64,000 nucleotides of DNA, from assembly GCF_900103005.1 (NCBI RefSeq), contig NZ_FMWL01000013.1:31805-95804 (forward strand), in the 5' to 3' direction. The notes under the pieces were generated by a model. That model was not told the DNA's origin and did no database searches. It worked only from the letters and a program-made list of their open reading frames with translations. Numbering within the stretch: position 1 is the stretch's first letter; the number at the start of each line of letters is the position of its first letter. Shown here piece by piece: positions 60,901-64,000 of the stretch. The stretch is from Acidaminobacter hydrogenoformans DSM 2784. Lineage in GTDB: Bacteria > Bacillota > Clostridia > Peptostreptococcales > Acidaminobacteraceae. The position numbers were made by a program, and so were the translations under genes.

Positions 60901-62705
60901 TCTGACATTTTGAACTGCCCGGAAAAAAAGTGGGCGCTGTCGACCGCCTCCCCGTCCACGGTGACGTTCAGCTGGGCTGTCTGCTTATGATTGGTCTGAT
61001 CGACCGCTGGATAAGGTCGCATGTCAAAGGTCCATTCCGGCAGGCTGAGATTCAGTTCGACCGCTTTAGACTGCCCGCCTATAACGGCGTTGAATACTTT
61101 GGTTAGTGAGTGACTGTGACCATTGGCATCCAGAACGGTCTGGGTGACTTGGATCTGACGGTGGACTGTGCCCTCCGGCATGACACTGCGGACAAAATCT
61201 GTCAGACGTGTGGAAACAGCCTCGTCGGAGGCTGACAGCGCGCTCAGCTGGAAGGTGGTACTCTGTCCGGATGCCGGCGCCGTCAGCGCAAAGTGGTACT
61301 GGGTCACTGGGCCGCGGCTTTGGTTGGCATACCTTACGGGCGTTTGCTCAAAATCCGCACGTGTCGGCACGTATAGATCCGCTATGGAGAATGCGGATTG
61401 AAGAGGCGCCTGGGGCGCTGCCTCCGCTCCAATTTGGCAGGTGTCTGAAGCCGTCGCGATTGGGGAGGCTTTTCCTTCGAGATAGGTGATGCCGGTTTCA
61501 GCGGCAAAGGTGAACCGCCCCTGGCTGTCCAGGTTTGAACGACTGACATTCAGGGTGATTTCCGCGGTCAGAGTGGCGTTCTGATTTAAATCTGTACCGT
61601 TGTAGGTCTGAAACACCTGGGGTGTCATAAGACTCTGAGGGTTCTGTCGTCCCTCGCTGAGACGCCAGGACTGGATTTCATTTCGCGTGTTGTGAAGGGC
61701 TTTCCCCGCGGAGTTGGTCATGGCGGCGCCGTCCATCAGTGTCGCAGTAAGCCTGACTTTTACCGGTACGGTTCCATGTAGGCCAAAGCGGTGAGAGCCC
61801 TTTTCCAGGATTTCCACCTTGAGGTTAACAGGGGTCTGCTGGCGGTCCTGGATCGAATCCGGAAGGGAGACGGTCTGGTACCACCTGCGGTCATCCACCC
61901 AGTGCCATAGGCGACCCTCTCCGGGAAGCCCACCGCTGGGGGCTGAAAGAATCACCATGTGCTCTTCCAGCAGATAACCACCGTCTCTTTGATTTGCCTG
62001 TGGATTTGTGGAATTCAGCAGCTGAAACGGCAGCGCACGGTCAAACCAGGCTTGAGCCTGAGGGTCTCCGCCAATTGCCGCGTTGTTGAGGGGGCTGGCA
62101 TAGACGCCGGTGATAGTCTGCCAGGGCAAGTGCACCCAATTTTTAAAGCTTAGGACACTGCCGCTGTTCGCGTCGTTGGGAAAGCGCTGGTTGGTGAAGA
62201 CATTGCCGTCTGCTGAAAACCCATGGTAGCGGAATTCTCCCGGGATGTCTCCGTGACGGTAATAACCGCCCTCAACAGCTTTGAAGTCGTTGTTCTGGAG
62301 ATCGTAAGGGCTGCCGTAGATGAGAAGCTTCAGATCTATGAACAACTCCGGATTCAGCTTGAGGCGACCGGACGCTGTGCTGGAGGCGAGCTGGATGGTC
62401 TGCGGTGTTCCTGCAGGTATTTTGAGTGCAATGCTTTCGAAGGTTGCCTCATGGCCTTCGTAATAAGAAGGATCCAGGTTTTTGGGGCTTGTGTAAGGCT
62501 TTGTCTCGCCTTGTCCGGCCTCCGTCGCATAAGCTGGCTGGATTCCAAGACCGGATAAGATAAAAAAGAGCAGCCCAAAAATGGCGGCTGCTCCTTTGAG
62601 GTGTTGGCACGACGTATTTAACGGCTTAAGGCAGCCTTGTGCTACGCGGACGTAAGCAGAGTTCGTTTTAATCATTAAGCTGGCAGATGACTTAAGCAGC
62701 TGCAT
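57960..62705 (-). CDS. Giant secreted multi-domain protein of unknown function
   Basis: Exported 1581-residue protein. An extended signal peptide (hydrophobic core around residues 40-56, cleavage near QPAYA, residue 60) is followed by beta-rich modules. PKD/Ig-like segments can be seen at about 640-720 (YTFSYKAV, GHHQVTLTAVNSLGRQSEPAI), 725-800, 1310-1400 and 1400-1465. Around residues 950-1010 a Cys-rich insert (CETEQVWVGRYC, four Cys in 40 residues) lies in a GYSGVLDL / SYYGTYEGEI segment. No LPXTG or SLH repeat is present. ATG 62705 has an AGGGTGG site. It follows the SLH-like gene; the pair may form an S-layer or surface filament (inference). Confidence 0.75.
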   Translation of the reverse strand: MQLLKSSASLMIKTNSAYVRVAQGCLKPLNTSCQHLKGAAAIFGLLFFILSGLGIQPAYATEAGQGETKPYTSPKNLDPSYYEGHEATFESIALKIPAGTPQTIQLASSTASGRLKLNPELFIDLKLLIYGSPYDLQNNDFKAVEGGYYRHGDIPGEFRYHGFSADGNVFTNQRFPNDANSGSVLSFKNWVHLPWQTITGVYASPLNNAAIGGDPQAQAWFDRALPFQLLNSTNPQANQRDGGYLLEEHMVILSAPSGGLPGEGRLWHWVDDRRWYQTVSLPDSIQDRQQTPVNLKVEILEKGSHRFGLHGTVPVKVRLTATLMDGAAMTNSAGKALHNTRNEIQSWRLSEGRQNPQSLMTPQVFQTYNGTDLNQNATLTAEITLNVSRSNLDSQGRFTFAAETGITYLEGKASPIATASDTCQIGAEAAPQAPLQSAFSIADLYVPTRADFEQTPVRYANQSRGPVTQYHFALTAPASGQSTTFQLSALSASDEAVSTRLTDFVRSVMPEGTVHRQIQVTQTVLDANGHSHSLTKVFNAVIGGQSKAVELNLSLPEWTFDMRPYPAVDQTNHKQTAQLNVTVDGEAVDSAHFFSGQFKMSEVTGLLGASNEFVKVVVEAVSKDGVVSFKEHWVEVVSTQPKAQLSFSGHQKVNRKLAVFNDAPGEEDPRLAAAYPAVYTFSYKAVTGSDTSRKLIEISPDEKHLLYKSPGHHQVTLTAVNSLGRQSEPAILNLVIVQDQRPAVIFNFDKGVAIRGESIGTVIDIASTDGDLVGEAVIKVYFDSNVDGAFEAFVGEYTKETFTSFVPTELGAYRAILDVSESFGQPTLSNFITPTDTRKVSLRREILCENLRPVQSVDLETPRTPEKVDVLLMLSSKLPESQRVQAGKDRIQQANTLRLSGLDAMVHVWDLGEITERMPASTTQLFGTQYPPPTLEYTEGGYSGVLDLISVQDNGKYVDYGDYDTVETCETEQVWVGRYCPAADPFICYVNGGYVDVYETQEVCTTKKVWDSDLRWRSSYYGTYEGEISRTIEQIYDPEWLRLGASRYVVYSALPGEILPEPEAGALKTTADAKWFSGAGSGQLATALGAETITAGGPAEAMSQAITLISERHEVMPYKLMLLNEALTYHTVEVESEGDGLTGEMWGLSQDTAFDNPLPPQSFSAIDEFGTRLTVNAAPPDQEAQFYTTSPPQTTPPQTMSSVGHFVVKRKLKDVTPKPEFDLESNASSAAFTVHRKPVAGLTLKARFDTLLGQYRLYWTDTSQDPDHALSDPNRGIVRSDFRIRVPGGTWRYGLPDKLPGGTYEADYVVWDIEGQISDPVHYNFTVDNSAPEIQIVSVVPDPAFTGQRPVVTVLPKDHEGSPMSLKFTAAHKESSHAFTQQFSGLVSGKAFEFQISEPLKNGTYSLRAEVKDDRGVSEETSRSLTVRPPKILNAGVTGAWNHWRGQIDRQGRPMALNPNRFLSYEMLNFEIAAEGEPLSVTCRMSPELEAMVYTDPNGRVYRYEEAFGEAVPFPLQLKSAGDGLWRGSYKLPLAPSTLGWTDHRLKTPYWIEFTVTWPEHVSHYRFDNIELTGNIYDLIF

Positions 62706-62770
62706 TATTTTTTACCACCCTTGGAGGATTTTTGGGGCAGCTCCCGGACCTCGGGAGCATAGCTTTCACC

Positions 62771-63508
62771 TCAGAGGCCATCCGCAGCCTCGGTTGAACC
62801 AGACTCGGGAATGGGTTCAGAAGCAGGTTCAAAAATAGCTTCAAATGAAACGGCGTCTTCAGGCTGCGCCCCTTCACAGCCCTCTGCTGGCTGCAGCGGA
62901 GTTCTCAGATCAGTGGCTTTGGTCTTCGCTAAGGTTGTCAACGCTTCCGCGACTGTGACCAGTCTTTGAGGATTGAAATACCCGTCGTTTCCGGAGGCAA
63001 TGCCTGACCATCTCAGCGCCAGGGACGCCTGGTAACCAAAACCGCTGAATTGATCCGCATCCTTCCAGTGGAGCTGGTCGTGATCCAAAACCTCCGCCGC
63101 TGGCATTTCCTCATAACCACTGTAAAGGATCATTCTGTACAGCGTATCTGCCAGCTGTTCCCTGGTAATGGGCTTGGAGCTCAGGACACGACCAGGCAGC
63201 GTGGTCTTCAGTGTTCTGGAGGCGTAGGTTTCAAAGGAGGCGCTGCTGATGAGCCCCTCTGGCCCAATCATGCGGTTGAGTCTTTCAACCTCATAGAGCG
63301 ACAGCAGCTGTGACGACACGAGAACCCGGACATACGGCAATGACCAGTGATCAGAGGGCCAAACAGACTCAGCCCAGGCCTCTGAAACCAGCGCGCTCTC
63401 CTCCATGGTAACCGTGTGGGCTGTTGTCTCTGCCCCTAAAGACAAAACAGGACTTTGGGAAAGCAGCAGTGCCATGGCAGCGGTGAGTGCGATACGTGAT
63501 TTGTGCAT
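62771..63508 (-). CDS. Secreted SLH-domain-like protein
   Basis: Exported 245-residue protein. A signal peptide (MHKSRIALTAAMALLLSQ, cleavage near SLGA) precedes an S-layer-homology-like region: WPSDHWSLPYVRVLVSSQLL (50-70), ITREQLADTLYRMI (about 120), and FGYQASLALRWSGIASGNDGYF...VAEALTTLAKT (155-200). This would bind secondary wall polymer. The C-terminal 40 residues are acidic and Pro/Glu-rich. ATG 63508 has GGAGG eight bases upstream. It is the only SLH-type gene seen here and lies 66 bases upstream of the giant protein gene. Confidence 0.75.
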   Translation of the reverse strand: MHKSRIALTAAMALLLSQSPVLSLGAETTAHTVTMEESALVSEAWAESVWPSDHWSLPYVRVLVSSQLLSLYEVERLNRMIGPEGLISSASFETYASRTLKTTLPGRVLSSKPITREQLADTLYRMILYSGYEEMPAAEVLDHDQLHWKDADQFSGFGYQASLALRWSGIASGNDGYFNPQRLVTVAEALTTLAKTKATDLRTPLQPAEGCEGAQPEDAVSFEAIFEPASEPIPESGSTEAADGL

Positions 63509-63552
63509 GAAACCGACCTCCATTGAATTGGTTATTTTTTACATCTACAAGC

Positions 63553-63581
63553 ATTGTCTCACGCATCTAATGCCTTGTCAA
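63553..63581 (-). promoter_or_regulatory. Promoter of the SLH-like and giant protein genes
   Basis: Minus strand perfect TTGACA, 17-base spacer, GACAAT, about 45 bases before the start of the SLH-like gene. Confidence 0.7.
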
Positions 63582-63621
63582 TATATGTAAATTATTTAAT
63601 TTATTGGGCCTTCATTTTGGC

Positions 63622-63671
63622 AAAAACGATAAAAACCGCTGCAAGACGACATTAGCTGTCTTACAGCGGTT
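63622..63671 (-). terminator. Minus-strand terminator separated from its gene
   Basis: Stem AACCGCTG.AAGAC / GTCTT.CAGCGGTT, followed on the minus strand by TTTTTATCGTTTTT. It would end a leftward gene to the right of 63684, where the insertion sequence now begins. Confidence 0.8.
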
Positions 63672-63723
63672 CTTAGACTTTAATGGCTCTATAATAAATG
63701 TTGGGGTGGGTGATTCCTCCCCA

Positions 63724-63825
63724 GCATTATTTTTTTCAAAAAAATAATGCACTTATATCTTTTGCTCCTTAAAATGTTAGTTGACTAGACAAACATTAAA
63801 GAAAGGGGCTTGGATATAAGTGCAT
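63724..63825 (+). promoter_or_regulatory. IS leader palindrome and start-codon-masking inverted repeat
   Basis: A perfect 13+1+13 palindrome (63724-63750, GCATTAT(T)6 C (A)7TAATGC) is followed by a perfect 13-base inverted repeat pairing 63747-63759 with 63813-63825. The second arm contains the transposase GTG start and the bases just before it. Confidence 0.7.
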
Positions 63826-64000
63826 CCTCATTCTACCAGTAAACTCTTAGATTTGAAAGATTGTATTATCAACAAAATCGACCATTCTGATTCTTTTATA
63901 AGAATTACAATCTCAACCAAGGCCAAGGAGGCTCACTGCCCGGCTTGTGGCAAATTGACTTCAAAGATTCACGACTATCGACATCAAACAATTAAAGACC
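63820..64000 (+). CDS. ISL3-family transposase, partial N-terminus
   Basis: The reading frame starts at GTG 63820, directly after an in-frame TAA, and continues past the window edge; 60 codons are visible. The zinc-binding segment CPACGKLTSKIHDYRHQTIKD (Cys44 and Cys47) is characteristic of the ISL3 transposase N-terminus. The start is within a hairpin arm, and a GGGGC site lies ten bases upstream. The DDE catalytic part is not seen. Confidence 0.85.
   Translation, partial: MHPHSTSKLLDLKDCIINKIDHSDSFIRITISTKAKEAHCPACGKLTSKIHDYRHQTIKD

Larger units (their letters stand above)
63685..64000 (+). mobile_element. ISL3-family insertion sequence, left end (partial)
   Basis: The boundary is set at GGCTCTATAATAAATGTTGG, which matches the usual ISL3 inverted-repeat start GGCTCTT..AAAT. 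The transposase reads rightwards. The right end lies outside the window, so the target duplication (8 bp expected; flank ACTTTAAT) cannot be checked. The first 135 bases hold two hairpin-forming segments. Confidence 0.8.

Noticed and set aside
62705..62770. GCTCCCGAGG / CCGGGAGC hairpin between the SLH-like and giant protein genes as a terminator
   Set aside because: No T-run follows; it may modulate but does not look like a transcription stop.

Overview
The window looks like chromosomal DNA from an anaerobic, amino-acid-fermenting low-GC Gram-positive bacterium (class Clostridia). The evidence is the Firmicutes-type gene order (rpmE-tdk-DUF1385-prmC-prfA; rpiB-upp-comEB-tagO-wecB-atp; murA-mreB), strong GGAGG ribosome sites with frequent GTG and TTG starts, an S-box riboswitch on metK, a bifurcating-type [FeFe] hydrogenase, and lysine-fermentation enzymes (Kce, Kal). 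A genus cannot be fixed from the sequence alone. No rRNA, tRNA, CRISPR array or prophage was seen.

Layout. 1-2.8 kb: 5' part of recD2 diverging from a two-subunit acetoacetate-type CoA-transferase. 2.8-5.8 kb: a CNNM/CorC-type membrane protein and metK with its SAM-I riboswitch. 5.9-8.7 kb: a secreted phosphodiester-glycosidase protein whose promoter carries three 11-bp-phased repeats. 8.8-18.1 kb: a long leftward run of AEC transporter, unknown protein, pgcA, patatin, fabZ, phzF, mreB and murA. 18.5-26.8 kb: a complete F1Fo ATP synthase operon with two c-subunit genes. One of these encodes a triple-hairpin c subunit in which two of the three ion-binding glutamates are glutamine. 26.9-37.3 kb: wecB, tagO, comEB, upp, rpiB, sua5, mnmH, prfA, prmC, DUF1385, tdk and rpmE. 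37.5-41.4 kb: a transglutaminase-fold protein without its catalytic Cys, a YgjP-type metallopeptidase, and kce-kal. 41.6-50.3 kb: a nine-gene V/A-type ATPase operon. 50.7-55.2 kb: hydC-hydD-hydB-hydA. 55.7-57.8 kb: an OmpR/HK two-component system. 58-63.5 kb: a 1581-residue secreted protein and an SLH-like protein. 63.7 kb to the end: left end of an ISL3-family insertion sequence.

Together the genes describe energy conservation in a fermenter. Lysine carbon can flow through Kce and Kal towards acetoacetate and crotonyl-CoA, with AtoDA-type CoA exchange. Reductant can leave as H2 through HydABCD. The F-type ATPase carries the Na+-binding signature of Na+-dependent enzymes, while the V/A-type K subunit lacks the equivalent glutamine, so the two rotary machines may use different ions (inference). 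mnmH implies selenium use in tRNA. The spoIID and spoIIID genes that flank murA and mbl in spore-formers are absent here, which hints at a non-sporulating lineage.

The most unusual item is the triplicated c subunit (24318-25121), encoded beside an ordinary single-hairpin c subunit. It extends the known heteromeric-rotor theme of Acetobacterium-type Na+ ATP synthases.
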